This document shows positions 1-12,466 of a stretch of 64,000 nucleotides of DNA, one piece after another (within the stretch, counting starts at the first letter, position 1; each line of letters begins with the position of its first letter). Where the stretch lies: NCBI GenBank assembly GCA_002286715.1, contig NSJX01000007.1, positions 478,499 through 542,498 of the forward strand, written 5' to 3'. The position numbers and the translations under genes are program-made. A model generated the notes under the pieces. The model was not told the DNA's origin. It saw nothing but the letters and a program-made list of their open reading frames with translations, and ran no database searches. This stretch comes from Dentipellis sp. KUC8613 (taxonomy: Eukaryota; Basidiomycota; Agaricomycetes; Russulales; Hericiaceae).

Positions 1-1068
1 ACCGAACGAGGAAGCGAATTGTACAAGTGAGGGAAGGCAACCTTGTACTCCGTCCGGATCTGTTGACGGATGATGACCTTGTTGATGTCGTTGAATTCAT
101 TCCAGTCTTCGTCGAAGTTGTCCATATCACGGTACAGCGGCTCGAACTTGGGACCACCGGGGATAGCCATATTCAAGGCCTTCGCAGTGAAGAATGACTT
201 CTTGTCAAAGAGATAGCTGGAGTTGATGTCGGTGTGGTCGGAAAGCAAAGTGCGACCAATACGATAGAGGTTGGCCATGACCGGTAAGGGTAGCGACCAA
301 TACTTATACGACGGGCCGTTGACGTGAGGTGTGTCAATAAGTGGCTGGGCGTCGTACAGCCAGTCGATGATTGGGGCATCTTCTTCGGGATCGAGGTCGA
401 GCTGAATGGCTTCAAGCGGCTCGACGTCGAGAACGTTGTCGCCGTAATCCAGAGGAGGCTCCTCGTCATCGAAAGGAGGAAAACGCATGCGCTTGAAATG
501 CCGACGATCGCGCTTTTCCCGACGCATAGCGAGCCACATGCTACTCCACTGTGCATGATATACGGGCTCGATGACGCGAGGAATCGCGTTCACGAAGGTG
601 ATAGCGCCTGTGATGTGGTACAGGACGGGAACCTCACGAACTTGCTCCCAGGGGAAAGGGATGTTCTCCAATAGCTTCATGACGGCGTGGGGGACGTACT
701 TGAGAGCGCCGAGGTGGACGCGCTTGTCGTTCCTAAACTTGCGGTTGCTCATGTCACCGTGGTCTTTGATGATTTTACGAACATGCTCAGGCGGCAAGTC
801 CTGGAAGCTACTGTGAGGAAAGGCATTAGAAAGCGATGACAGCGACACTCACCTGCTTCCCCATGTCAACAAAGCCTCCCCTGCGTTTTTCTCCGTACCG
901 CTTCCTCTGCATCTGCACCCACTTCTGCGACTTCTGAGCGAGCACCTCAGGAGGCATCCGAGAGCTGGAAGGATCACTTGGACCAGAGATAGGCATACCC
1001 GGAGGAGGCGCTGGCATGCCTGGTGGAGGCATGGGCATGCCAGGAGGTGGTGGTGGAAGGAAACTCAT
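1..1068 (-). CDS. PRP8: Pre-mRNA-splicing factor PRP8, N-terminal part (truncated by window edge)
   Basis: PRP8 is the large U5 snRNP protein that forms the cavity holding the catalytic RNA core of the spliceosome. Only about the first 330 codons are in the window; the rest lies beyond base 1. After a Pro/Gly/Met-rich leader ([15 protein letters not shown]) comes the highly conserved start of the family, with [20 protein letters not shown] in exon 1 and [52 protein letters not shown] and [15 protein letters not shown] in exon 2. One 41-nt intron lies at about 811-851. I chose the ATG at 1068, which begins the Pro-rich leader. An in-frame ATG at 1125 would add 19 residues (MVRQRRLHLPPP...), and I cannot exclude it. 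Identity is certain from the near-invariant N-terminal blocks. Confidence 0.95.
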
Positions 1069-1125
1069 TGGTGTCGTCGTCGTCGTCGACGGTGGCGGCA
1101 AGTGGAGGCGACGCTGACGAACCAC

Positions 1126-2125
1126 GAATTCCTCTGCGCGTGTCGGAGTCTCAAGTCGTCACAGTCACGCGTCACTCTTCGATGTCACGACGCTCGTCTC
1201 TTGGAATCGGACGTCTACCTGCAGTGCACTCTTCAGACAACTTGCGTTGCGTTGTCGTCATGATGTTCTTCGAAACCACGGGGGACTTTCTGAAAGACTT
1301 ATTCCCACCTTCCTCTTCCATAAATGTAAGTCTTTTAGCGACGAATCGTATGTGCTAAATCGATATCATCGCCAATGTCCTAGGCTGTTAGCAAGACGAG
1401 GGATTAGCAGAAACATTCCATGAAAGACGACGCTTTGGAATCAATATTGGTTTGTCTATACTCCTTAGACTCTGGAAATTGGTCTTCTTGCGACCAGTGC
1501 CGTGGGCTGACGAGCAGCGAGTCTGCTTCCTCTCTTTATAACTTCGAAGACTCATCTTCATCGTCCGCGCTATGATGCCGCCTTTATGCAAGTCTGCGTG
1601 GAGACCTGCGCCTGCCTTGTTAACTAACCATCTGAAGTCTTGTCTTGTATGTGCAACAAGGATATACTAGCAGTCCACTACAGTATGACTTCATATTTAC
1701 CCCTGCGTATGTCTGCCTTCGCTACTCCCTGTATGTGGGAGTAGGATCAAAGCATACTAACCCGTGCCACACTTCGTCGCGCACGATGACCCGTACCTAC
1801 CGCTTCCTTCCGCCATCTGTCCGCGACGCATCGGATCATGCCACTGCAGGTATGTCATTCCGTAGGAGTCGCTATAGCACCTCAGGCATCGGATTTCCAA
1901 GGTAAGTCGCAGCTGCAGCTTTAGACTTGCTGTCACTGGATCTCGGGACGGCCGCGGACTCCTACGTGGGTGCTTGAAGAAGTAAGCAATAACCGTGGAT
2001 TGACATCGGTGTTTTCAGCGCTCAGCACATCGCATCACTCTCCTCCGAAGTACATAATCGTCGGCCTTACCATTCTCTTATATTCGGAAGTCAGAAACGA
2101 CCGCCTCGGATATACCCCCACTCAG
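1126..2125. other. Gene-poor interval between divergent PRP8 and Dabb genes
   Basis: About 1 kb with only short, low-quality ORFs on both strands. I recognise no conserved protein, tRNA or repeat. It presumably carries the 5' UTRs and promoters of the two divergent genes. A (GTC)n-like run near 1070-1090 sits just upstream of the chosen PRP8 start. Confidence 0.5.
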
Positions 2126-2607
2126 ATGCCCATCTATCACATCGGTATGCAGGCTTTCCCCCGCTGTCTCTCACTCATGCCTTACCTTTCTTTCCCTCAG
2201 TGCTCGTAAAGTTCAACAAGGACAGCACGGCCAAGCAACTCCAGGAGTGGAGGGATGCAGCTGCCGCACTGCCATCCAAGATACCGTCCGTTCAGAAGCT
2301 CATCACCGGCGACAAGGTGCCAGGAAACCAATTTGGAGGCGATTGGGACGATTGTGGGTGCCCCGAACGATTGAGGACTGGGATACCCTGGTTTAGTTGA
2401 ACGATATGAACAGGCCTCATCTACATCATAGACAATCGAAGCGACTTGCCTGCGTATGCTGTTCACGAAGCGCATCAAGCGTACTTGAAAGTCGCGGCAA
2501 CCGTCGTACAGGGTGATGCATATGTCCTCCTCTACCGAGTTTCGAGCGTGACTGACACCACCGCTATGGGTAAAGATCGACAAATTTTTGATTTAGAAGT
2601 CCAATAA
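2126..2607 (+). CDS. Small stress-responsive A/B-barrel (Dabb) domain protein
   Basis: Dabb proteins are about 100-residue dimeric alpha+beta barrels. Members include plant stress proteins and polyketide cyclase-like enzymes, but most fungal ones have no assigned reaction. Four exons (2126-2144, 2201-2353, 2414-2512, 2576-2607) splice in frame to 100 codons plus TAA. The protein starts MPIYHIVLVKFNKDSTAKQL, the classic first strand of the family. The region YAVHEAHQAYLKVAATVV carries the conserved His pair, and it ends IFDLEVQ, the usual last strand. The last intron is my choice because it gives the family-like ending; the frame also stays open through it, which would add about 21 residues. 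The length matches the family. The gene diverges from PRP8 and converges on PLD. The substrate cannot be inferred. Confidence 0.82.
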
Positions 2608-2844
2608 GCCAAACGCCGAAAATCAAAGTCCGTGTACTTATACAATGCAGTGTGAATAGGAGGGGTATAAGCCACACGCATGAACAGTCCTCACGGTACG
2701 TTAGGACAAAGTATTAGGATCAGTCGCGAGTAAGATCAGTCATAAATGGGTAGAGGCATCAGCCTATCGGTGTTGAACAAGAAGTTGTTGGCGATATCCT
2801 CGCCTTCAAGGAAACGTGTCGGATACAGCACTAGATATGGGCGT

Positions 2845-5800
2845 TTAAGAAGGCACCTCGGGGCGAAACGCGGAGAACTTACCCAAGTGACCGCATAGCT
2901 CGCCTAGCAATGCCTCCATCTCCTCCTTCTCTTTCTTACTAAAGGGCATCTCTCCCTTCGACTTCTTGCTTTTCTCATTTTGCGTCTTCTCGTTCTGGGC
3001 CTTCTCATTGGGTGTCTTCTCGGGTTGAGCCTTCTCGGACTGGCCCTGGCCACCAGCCACGTTTGCTTCACTGCCACTGACAGGGGCTTGACTTCCGTGC
3101 AGTTCCGCGTCCTCGTCCTCTCCGTGGGGCCCCCCACCACGTGCTTTGGCCTTGCCCAAAGTTGCCTTGGAAACAACTTCTTCGGCGCGAGGTTCTTGGC
3201 CCTGCCCTTGCGTTTGTTCCCCAGGAGCATCCTCATCTCCTGTTTCAGAAGGCACCCGTCCGGTTGGCTCAGAGGCAGGATCGTCGATGGTCTTCAGATA
3301 CCGTTCAGAATATGATCATGACTGCACGATGAATGATACTCACCGGCTTGTTGAGACGTTCGTGGTGTGCAACAAACTCTATGTACTGTTTCCAGGTGGT
3401 GACGATGTCGTCTGGAACAGCATGGAAGACTCTCCTGAAGATCTCGGTCTAGGGGGAACAAATCAATAAGCGAACGCACGAGAAGCGTGAGCCAAAGACT
3501 TGCGTTGTGCACAGCAGCCGCGACCCAGACATTTTTCCAGAATTCATCGCTAACAGGATCCTCGAAACCTTCCGCCACCACCGTTGGTTTTGGCGTGGGC
3601 AATGTCCATGGACCCTGCCCTCCGGGCGCAAGCAGATGCTTCCGCAAGATAGACCGCGCCCGTGGCGCCTTCTGCTCCTCCGCATCCGCATCGTTCTTTC
3701 CGGCCTTCGCCTCAGGAGGTTGACCATCCTCTTGCACGTTTGGTGCCGCATCAGCAGGAGCACCGTACAGCTGTCCATTCGCGAGCCTAGCCTCTGGTGG
3801 TGCCAACTCCGACATCTTTTGCTCCTCTTCCTCGAGGCTCTCTTCGATTGGAGTGCCATAAGTGCGATCCGTCGGCGGGCGGTGCTCTGCAACAGTCTTC
3901 TCTTCAAGCGTAGGCACAACGGAGCTGGTGAATCCAGGGACTTTCTCTCCTTCGCGGGTGAATGTCTGGCGTTCCTCTTCAAGCGTCTTGTCCGCGACTC
4001 TAGCATCTGGGACATCACGCTTGATACCAAGTTTGTGAAGTCCTTGAGACAAATTCTTGGAACCGACGTCGCCGGTGCCATGCAAGACTACAACAATCCC
4101 TTAGAAATGTAATTGACGACGAGACAACAACACGATATTCACCTTGCCATGCCCCGTCGGTGCCTGTTTTCATGAGATTGCGAGTTCGCGATTCATGCGG
4201 GTGTCGGACTTCGATGACATCTTCGTCTCCATGTCGCTGCTCAGAGTCGGGATCCCACTCTTCTTGCTGGTGAGCCTCCTTGACCGGCTCTTGTTTGAGA
4301 AGGTCCTCCTCATCCAAAGCGTCCACATCGATTCCAATGTGCTCCCGCATAAGTCGTACCCGAAGAGTATGAGCAAAGCGCCCGACTTTGAACGGTTTGC
4401 CAGCCATAGTCCTGAAATTTGGTGAGATTGGGGTGACGCTTCATACAACCAGTCTTACCCATCGATCATGTCGGTATCCCTGATGACTGCAGCCAATTCA
4501 GAGTCCCGGTCACCTCTTTGAGATCTCTCGTTGATGTTCGCGCTACCAATGATAGCGAGGCGATCGTCCACAATGCAGACTTTCCCGTGAATGTAAACCT
4601 TGGACGGCTGTTAGGCTTGAAGTATTGGTGACGACCCAAGATACGTACGAGTTCAGTTGTGAGTACATCGCCACGCAATTTCCCCCAGTTGCGAAGTGAG
4701 AAAACGGAGAAGTACTCGTCAGGCTGCAAACCGCCATTAGACAGAAGGTGAAAACGGCAGAAAAAGCGGCTTTACATCAATCCCTTCTTTGCGGAGGCGA
4801 GCGAAAATCGAGTTCGGCCCACGGCAAATAGTCCGATTCTGACATTCCAAGATGATACGAACCTAGTTTCAAGGCAAAATAATCTCGACACAAGCACTGC
4901 GAGACGCCTTTGAAGTACTCACGGAGCTAGCATCGTTGTGGTCCACAGGGAAAGGGAAGCCAGGAAGGAGAGGAATAACGACACAGCATTTCCACGGCGT
5001 GCCTTCACGATGAGCGCGTATGATACGGTGCACGATAGCATCACCGATCTTGTTTTCGACAGTGACGTCGTCTACGACGGTTCTGAAAGAAAGCCGTTAT
5101 AAGCATGAATGACCTTATAAAGATCATCTACATACGAGGTGATGAAGAACTGGTTCTCTATGTAGACGAAGTGCTCAGACATCTGGATAGCTGCGCGAAT
5201 CGCATCAGCATGATCGTTCCCCAAAACGTAGGGGATTGCCCACCTTTCAGATACGCATTTTGTATCGAGTGTTCGATTCTATCTGGAGTGCCTAAAGACC
5301 AGGGGCCTGCCGACCGACAAATTTGCATTTCGCAAGTGCCACTGAGGCCCAGCTGCTCTAATTCTCCGCTTCTGAACTCGGGTGGAGGAAGAAGGAAGGG
5401 CATTAAGCGCGAATGATTCTAAAAGAGGGTGAGAACCGTGTAAGGATAGATAGTTTCCTAAGGACCGACCTTGATTCGGAGCAGGTAATTCCATCTGAAA
5501 TTGATCGACAGGGTCAGTGAGCTGAAAGAATTGAAATGTTTCGCGCGCAATCACCGTTGAACGAAATGGCGCGCAAGATCACGAGCAGGCTGGCCAACTA
5601 CTTGCATGCCGACGTCATGCCTGTATCAATGTCAGCACCGGTGGGAAAGAGCCGACCATATAGATTGCTCACCAAGGCATCCTAGGAACTCTACTTCTGT
5701 CGTGCATATCCTCGTCCGGCTTACTGAGATTGTAGAAATCAGTAATGCGACCATTGCTGAAATCCTTGCCTATCCGAGCACTTCAATCAATGATTACGCA

Positions 5801-8800
5801 GTATAGGTATGACTAGTCATGCTCACCAGGCCAGATCTGCTCAGTGCCTTCATCTGGGTCGTCGACCAAAGCGTGTTGCGACGTATCCCATCTGTAACAC
5901 GAATGAGTGCGGTCCTCCATGACGCCAAAGGGCAACATACCTGCCGAAGCACAGATCTAATCCTCCCATGAAGGCGATCGTCTGGTCAATCACGCAGAGT
6001 TTCTCGTGCTGCGAAGTTCAGACATTGAGATCAAGGCCAGGAAGGATGTCCAATTTACGTACATGAGCCCAGTAGAATGTCCCTGTCTGGAAGTGTGACG
6101 GAGAGCGTTGCACCATAATATTAGGATGTAAATTGACTAAGGTCTGTTTGGTATAGCTATTCGATAGAAATTGAGATCCAGTGACATAAGAAAATAATTT
6201 TATACGCACTTGCTATCCGTAGGTGTCGTCCTGCTCGACACCTCTTGACTGTTCGATATGAGCATCATCCAATATTAACGAAACGGAAAGGTCTCACTAT
6301 AAGATAATGTGGATTTTTACGCCTTCCTTGGCCTTCCGCTCCAACAGATGATCAAGTCGATATTTGGGCTTCCCGGGCCGCCTGAGCAGAAGCTCCGGGC
6401 TTAACCACCAATCGTGAATATAGATCGAGTCTCTTGCAAGAAGGATCGCACGGGACAGATTCCAGAAGTAATCGCGCTGGAGAAGGATGACGGCCGTGAG
6501 CGACGGTGTATAGTGTGAGTGAATGTTTACTGACACCATCCACGAGCCACTGTGCAGCGACGTTGAGTCGGATAGGAGCGAAGCTGTCAAACCGGTTGCC
6601 TCCCGTGAAATGGGAGGCAGCGGCGACCTTTTCTAGCGCTGCGATCCATTGGAGCATTTGACGCTGTATTGGAGATGTTGTCAATTTCTACCCTAAAAGA
6701 CCAGACAAGGGTGGTGTACCTCAGACCTCGCATACAACTTCAAACGCATTTGTGAATTCTCGACGTAGAAAGTATGCTTCGAAACCTCATTCGAGTTCTT
6801 ATGTTTCTTCTGTCCTGGTTGGGAGTCCTTCGAGTCCTTTCCCTGTCCTTCTGCCAGGGGGTCAGTGTTCGTGGATGGATCGAGCATGGGTGTAGGAGGC
6901 CTAGACGGGGTGGTCGAGCTGTCTGAAGACGACGATGTTTGGCTGTCAGACCGCGGACGCGTCGACGTGCTTGTCCTTGCATCGCCGTTCGAAGATCGGC
7001 CGGTTTGATGAGGATGTAAGACCTTAGAGAAGCTAGTTCTAATGGAGCCAAGAAGCGACATTCGGTCTGTCGTATCATCGGAACGAGAATGCCTGCGGCC
7101 CTGTTCCTTAGAATCTCTGTTATTCGGCCCATTCTCGTGCAGGCCGTCAGTCACACGTTCGACGGTCGTCGTGTCTCCCTGTAAGATGTTCAGTCCTTGG
7201 CGGTAGTACCTCATGGGTCTCTCAATCTTGAAATCAGGATCCAACATGAAGACGTCCCATACAGAAAGCTAGATGTCACTGTTAGCCCACACGCAGATTA
7301 ACGAACAACAAAGCTGCGCACCTCTCCTGGCTCGTCTACGGCTACGAGGTAGCTTTCTCGGATAGCGCACCATTTCTGTGCCTTCTTCTGCTTCCGTCCG
7401 GCTGCTTTACGACCAAAACCGCCACCTTTACTCGAAGATGCCTCGATCTTAAGATATCCTGCTTTGAGCTGGGCACCCCCAGATTGGGCAAGAGCGATAG
7501 AAAGTGCGGAGAGCTCCAAGAAACCCGCCAATCTATTTGACGTAGGGTGGAACATCTACGGTCAGAGACGGTCAGACTCGCGACGAGTAATGGGCCCGGG
7601 AAACTTACCACCGCCCTCGTAAGGCCGATTAGGTAGTTCTCAAGAGCTTCACGCTGCAGACGAGCGAAGTCGGAGCGTCCGACTTCGCCTCCCTTCTCTC
7701 GACTTTCTTTCTTCAAAAACTTGAAATACGGCAAACCTGACGGCTAGAAGTCAGGACGATATAGCAGGATATGCAGTCAGCCGACATACTGGTGCGAGGA
7801 AATTCCGGGAGGGTCTCGATGTTTCGATTATAAGCGTTGGAGACAGCGTAATGTGTATGCAGCGAGAGGAAATCGCGCAGTTGTCGATAAATGACCCATC
7901 GTACGGCACCGTTTGCGTACTCGCACTCGATACGGAAAACCGACTGCGAACCTTGCATGGGATGGAGGCTGTCACTGATGCGAATGCGCAGTCTGTGTAA
8001 CAGAGCAGGCACTCGCCGATGTCCCTTCTCGTCCCGTTCGAACCATAGCTGCAACATGAGTGTCGATAGCCCGCCAGCGATAAGCTCGTCAGTGATGTTC
8101 ACCCCGGCGGGAACCACAGTCGACGCGCCCAAAGGTTCCTTGTGCGTTTGACCCGCCACATGAGGGAGGAGGAAGCGCAGTCTGTTCCATTTGGCATTCG
8201 GGGACTTGGTAATATCGTCCTCCTTCTCTTTCTCCTTTCCCTTGTCCTTCGGATTAGAAGCAGATCGGGAATGCGACTGGCTCTTGACGGATGGTGGTGC
8301 TGTCCGGTCATGCTCCGACCCAGGACCCTCCTTGTGTCCGAAATCGAACGGAGGCTGCTCGTCCTTCGGAGACTCCGTGAACGACTCCGGGATCCACTTG
8401 AGTCTCCACTCATCCCACCGACTAGCATCTCGTCTCTTTCCCTTCCTCTCGGCGATCTCGCGCTCACGCTCGCGTTGTTCGGGATCCGCATACTCCAGTG
8501 CTCCGCGGAACTGGGACTCGTGTGGTTCGTAGTCATAGCTATAGGGATCGTCCTCCGTCTCGGCTGTGGACTGTCGACGTGGCTCCCCGTGTAGGTCGCC
8601 GATTTCATACCTCGAGCTGGACCTTGTAGCGGGAAGGGCGTAGTTGTATGAAAGAGATCGAGGTGGTCCGGTCCGAGACGCGGGAGACAGAGAGACAGAT
8701 TCTTTGTGGGAGTGGGTCCCAGACACCCTACGAGTCGACTCTGGAAGAGCACGAGAATCTCCGTTCAAGGAGATGCCATTCGGCTTGGTGGAACTTGTTG

Positions 8801-8882
8801 GAGAGGAGTTCTGTCCGGAGGATTCTGCATGGTCGTCTGGGTGCGCGCGAACTCTGTTCACGATGTCTGCAAGGTCTGGCAT
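2845..8882 (-). CDS. Phospholipase D with PX and PH domains (SPO14/PLD1 type)
   Basis: The enzyme hydrolyses phosphatidylcholine to phosphatidic acid and choline on membranes and acts in membrane traffic and sporulation-like processes. It is a multi-exon gene with first ATG at 8882 and stop at 2845. In order it has a long charged, probably disordered N-terminus; a PX domain near 7800-8000 ([20 protein letters not shown]); a PH domain near 7300-7550 ([20 protein letters not shown]); the block [18 protein letters not shown] near 6400; a first HKD motif (HEKLCVID...GGLD) at about 5975-6010; and a second HKD ([20 protein letters not shown]) at about 4510-4590. The fungal C-terminal block [19 protein letters not shown] is near 4370 and [19 protein letters not shown] near 3530. 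The tail holds a repeated EK-rich stretch. Both catalytic motifs are intact. Internal exon borders are not all resolved. Confidence 0.92.
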
Positions 8883-9260
8883 GGGATAGGTGTGGGTGTC
8901 GCAGTTAGATGAAAAGAACGACAGGTGAGGGAAAGAGTGTTGACGATGTCTGGGTCGGTCTTAATGGGCTAGACTAGTATTATGTATGCTGGAGCGACTT
9001 CGAGAATGGTAACGCCCAGTCAACTTGCACAGCGCGCTTCACGTGTAGCTACGTCACGTATCCCCATCTTCACCTTGGCAATCCCTTCGAGCTCGGCGAC
9101 TTACAAAAGTCAAATAGTGCAACACTGCTCCATGGCTTCAAAAAGACACTGGGCGCCAGGGTGTGTACAACTACGAACATGTTTCTCATCTTCAGGTATC
9201 CTACAATTCTTGCTTTACGCTATGATGCATGGTATACTCGTACGACACGTTATCTAGCCT
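8883..9260. other. Intergenic: 5' region of PLD and 3' region of MYND gene
   Basis: About 380 bases between two minus-strand genes. I see no supported coding region, RNA gene or repeat. The stretch nearest 8883 should hold the PLD promoter and 5' UTR. Confidence 0.5.
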
Positions 9261-10564
9261 CTACTTTGCCCCACTTGCCTTCGCTTTCTTGCAGACCGGT
9301 TTGTGGGAAGGCCATGCCGCGATTTGGCTGTGAGGTCTGCAGTTAGAGCAAATCGTACATGCGAGGAATAGGGCGCACCATTGTCGGTCGCAATACCGAA
9401 CGAGCTTGCACCTGATATCGGACTGTCAGTGAATCAAGCTTTAAGCAGCAGGGAATATCCCAAAACTGACCCTGAACACGTTGGCATCGTTTGTGCTCCA
9501 ACCTTCTCGCAGAAGGCACACTGCCTAGGGTTCTTCTCCATACCTGCCGACCAGGCTTGGGGTGTGGGTCGCGTCTCTTTGCTTCCTAAAACCTTGTTCC
9601 GCAGCTCAGCAGGCGGCAACGACTTTTTAGATTGGACAAGTAGGTTGTCGATCTGCTCCAACTCGCCGCTCAACAAGGAGGGAACGAAATCTTCAGCCGT
9701 CACATGGAAGATCGGCGGCTTCTTGGTGTCATTGATAGGCTCATGAGTGTTCAAGAACTCTGGCCGAAGCTTCTTAGATGTCATGGTGGTGTAAGTAGCG
9801 CGGACCCTGCATAGTGAAAAGGCCGTCTCATTCCATGACTTTGTAGCACTTGCGGTGATCACTCACCATAGAGGCTTGTTGTCCTTGTGGTAGACGTAGG
9901 TCAACAAGGACATCAACCTATCAGCCTGATACTTGGTCAAGACACCATAATCGTCATGGTAGGGATTCCCACACACTGGGGAGACAGGATATGAGGTGCG
10001 AGAAGCGGACATTATTTTATATGTACTGACTGCAGGTGGATGCACCGAAGCACATTACAAGGAGGAGTCGCGTCGTAGTCAGGTCTGTGAAGACCACATG
10101 GCCCCAGTCCCTCTGGGCTCAAGCTTAGCAGACATTCAAGAAGAAGCGTTCATCCGGGGCTCACCTGCCGCTTGGCGGACGATCGTACAACCTACAAAGA
10201 ATTCGCATTAGCACTAGCCACGAGAGCGACAGTTTACTGTGGCAGTGTGGAAAGCGCTGAGCCATACCTCGAAATTATAAAGGATGGGAACCCACTCGTT
10301 CTGATGAATTAGGTGTTCGGTCTTTTCGTTGTCTTCCACCCATTTTTGAACCTGATCGATGACATTCTTGCGAGCGTAGAAGTCCTCCTCGGAGAGATCG
10401 GAAGCCTGTTCTGGCGATCCTGCAAACTTGCCAGACACTTCGCATTGATACGTCCCAAAGTGACGGCATTGTATCAACTTGGTCGTTGCGCACAGGCCAG
10501 ACCGGTTGATCATCATTATAGGGTTGAAGCTATGATAGATGTCGGGACAACGTGTGAGCTCCAC
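9261..10564 (-). CDS. MYND-type zinc finger protein
   Basis: The C-terminal 45 residues form a complete MYND finger once two introns are removed: CAFCEKVGAQTMPTCSGC, then KLVRYCDRQCQ, then AAWPSHKPVCKK, stop TAG at 9261-9263. MYND fingers bind proline-rich partners, and Agaricomycetes carry large families of such proteins without known function. The exon upstream (about 9434-9805) is joined through W-V-R-A at a GT-AG intron to an exon around 9865-10012, which contains SPVCGNPYHDDYGVLTKY. A further coding-like exon spans about 10270-10564 (LTRCPDIYHSFNPIMMINRS). The junction between those last two is not cleanly resolved: no simple GT-AG pair keeps the frame without an extra small exon. The protein could therefore start at 10012 or extend past 10564. 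The finger is certain; the 5' structure is not. Confidence 0.6.
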
Positions 10565-11078
10565 GGGCCGCGTTTTGCGACGTTCAAGGAGACGTACTAA
10601 GGCAAACGGCCAAAGGCTGAATGTGCAAATGCTGCAGTATCCATGGCTCGGATATAGAAGGTTGCGGAAGCGATCTAGTTAGACAGGGCGACGGCACTGT
10701 GGTCAAGCTGAAGGGTCCGGTTTTCACTTGGGACGTATCGTGCTGGATCAAAGACAAAGGATGCGGCGACCATCCGGCTCTTTTGTCTTTTGGCACTGGC
10801 CGTCCCCAGCGATCCGCGTACGTCAATTGCGCCGCCTGCCTGGTACTGTCGGTACATGGTCTAGAACAATTGCGGGGGACTTTGTCAACTGAGCGTCAAG
10901 GACGTCTTGATTCCACCGTCACCTGTTTGAAATGAGGCTCGACGGACCTTTGCACGTTGGGCATTTTATGTCGCGTCTGGAGCCGCTGGACCGTTCGCGA
11001 CGCAGATAAAGTCTTGCGTCACGTCGCGGCACCGGCCAGGGGCGCCGAAGACTCAACTAGCTTATATATGCCCTCTTC
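10565..11078. other. Unresolved 5' region of MYND gene and promoter of FMP52-like gene
   Basis: Short minus-strand ORFs at 10584-10857 might be further 5' exons of the MYND gene, but I could not join them convincingly. The stretch next to 11078 has a TATATAT run at about 11062-11069, only about 10 nt before the FMP52-like ATG. That is too close to act as a normal TATA box for that start. Confidence 0.35.
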
Positions 11079-12285
11079 ATGCCTGACAACGCAACACCCC
11101 CCACGGAAAAGAGGCACACCTTGCTCTCTATTCTAGTCGTCGTCCCTGCAATTCTATACTTTCTGCTCTTCAGCTCGCAGTCCCCTTTTGCCACTGTTCA
11201 TAACCACTTCGTGATCCCTATGGCAGGTCAGCCTGCACTTCTCCATCGAAATATCCATCCGTCTGCTGACGGTCTTGCATTTTACATAAAAGCACCACAA
11301 TCCGCCCTGCTCATCGGCGCAACAGGTGCCGTTGGCAAGCACCTTCTGCAAGAGCTGTTGACTTCTCCTCAATATAACCGCGTTGGCGAGTTCGGTCGGC
11401 GCGTCACTGCCCCTGAGAAACTTGCTGGCCTCGACGAGGCGCAGAAGGCCAAGCTTCAGCAGAAGGCTGTCGATTTTGAGAAGATTGACCAGGAAGGATT
11501 GAAGGAGGGTAATTGGGATATTGTTTTTATCACGTGCGTCACATAATTCATTTCTTGCCTCGCTATTTGGATTCCCCACCTCCAATGCTTATCTCAAATA
11601 TGCAGGTTGGGTACAACTGCGAAGAAGGCGGGCTCTTCTGCCAACTTTGAGAAGATCGACAGGGTGTATGTGGTGTGGCTCGATGCTCTTGCCATCATCT
11701 ACTGACATCGTCTGCGCTCTAGGTATGTTATAAACTCGGCGAAGGCTGCTCAGTCTGCAGACCCTGAACGCAAGCAGCGCCTGATATACGTTTCTGTGCG
11801 TACAGAAATGTCTCGCTTGTGATCTACGTCTGATAAGTCATACCTCTTGTGCAGTCCGTTGGCTCCAATCCCAATTCGTCTGCTCTGTACACGCACTCGA
11901 AGGGTCTGACGGAGCGCGGCCTTGCTGCACTCGGCTATTCCGACACCATCGTCTTCCGCCCCGGATTTCTCATCCACGCTGAACGCCCTGACTCACGTTT
12001 CTTGGAAGATCTCGCTGCGTACGTCCAACTCTGTATTCCTCAAACCGGCGTTTAGCTCATCACGCTCTGTGGAAAAGACCTATCGCAACATTCGCTGCCC
12101 GCTTCTCCAACAGCATTGGAATCGATGTGGCACGCCTTGCCAAGTCCATCCGCGTCGCTGGCCAGCTCGGCTCAGAGAAGCTTCCACCCCAGGCTAACGT
12201 CGAGAAACGCGAAAGTCCATCCGGAAAGCCCTACGTTGCTATTGGCAATCGTGGATCGTTGGCCCTTGCCGACCTGGACGCTTAA
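11079..12285 (+). CDS. NAD(P)-binding Rossmann protein, FMP52 / HTATIP2-like
   Basis: The family holds atypical short-chain dehydrogenase-like proteins. Yeast Fmp52 is a mitochondrial outer membrane protein of unknown reaction, and the human relative is HTATIP2/TIP30. Five exons (11079-11533, 11606-11665, 11723-11795, 11855-12018, 12078-12285) add up to 319 codons plus TAA. The nucleotide-binding loop SALLIGATGAVGKHLLQELL lies at about residues 73-92, followed by FGRRVTAPEKL, VFITLGTTAKKAG and RLIYVSSVGSNPNS...Y-x3-K (YTHSK), then FRPGFL. An N-terminal extension of about 70 residues with a hydrophobic segment (SILVVVPAILYFLLF) precedes the domain; an alternative start at the internal ATG at 11220 would remove it. 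The gene diverges from the MYND gene and converges on the flavoprotein gene. Confidence 0.85.
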
Positions 12286-12466
12286 TAAATGGCCCATCTA
12301 CTCTGTGACGAACCGTACTTACTCTCTGCATTTCTGTACACAATAGTCTTTTCGTGTGTAATATCTCATATTCCGTGTATTTCTGATCTAGTCCCTTTCA
12401 GACATCACCCGCTGCCTATTTCGTGGCAGAAGGAGGATTTGATTCCTTACTACTAGTCCCAAGTCT

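Noticed and set aside
1388..1905. Short ORFs between PRP8 and the Dabb gene as genes
   Set aside because: Low-complexity or random-looking translations with no supporting splice or family signals.
10584..10935. Overlapping ORFs on both strands as a separate gene
   Set aside because: No recognisable protein; may be 5' exons of the MYND gene but the frame could not be joined.
11060..11070. TATATAT run just before the FMP52-like ATG as a TATA box
   Set aside because: It lies about 10 nt from the start codon, too near for a TATA element driving that start unless translation begins at a downstream ATG.
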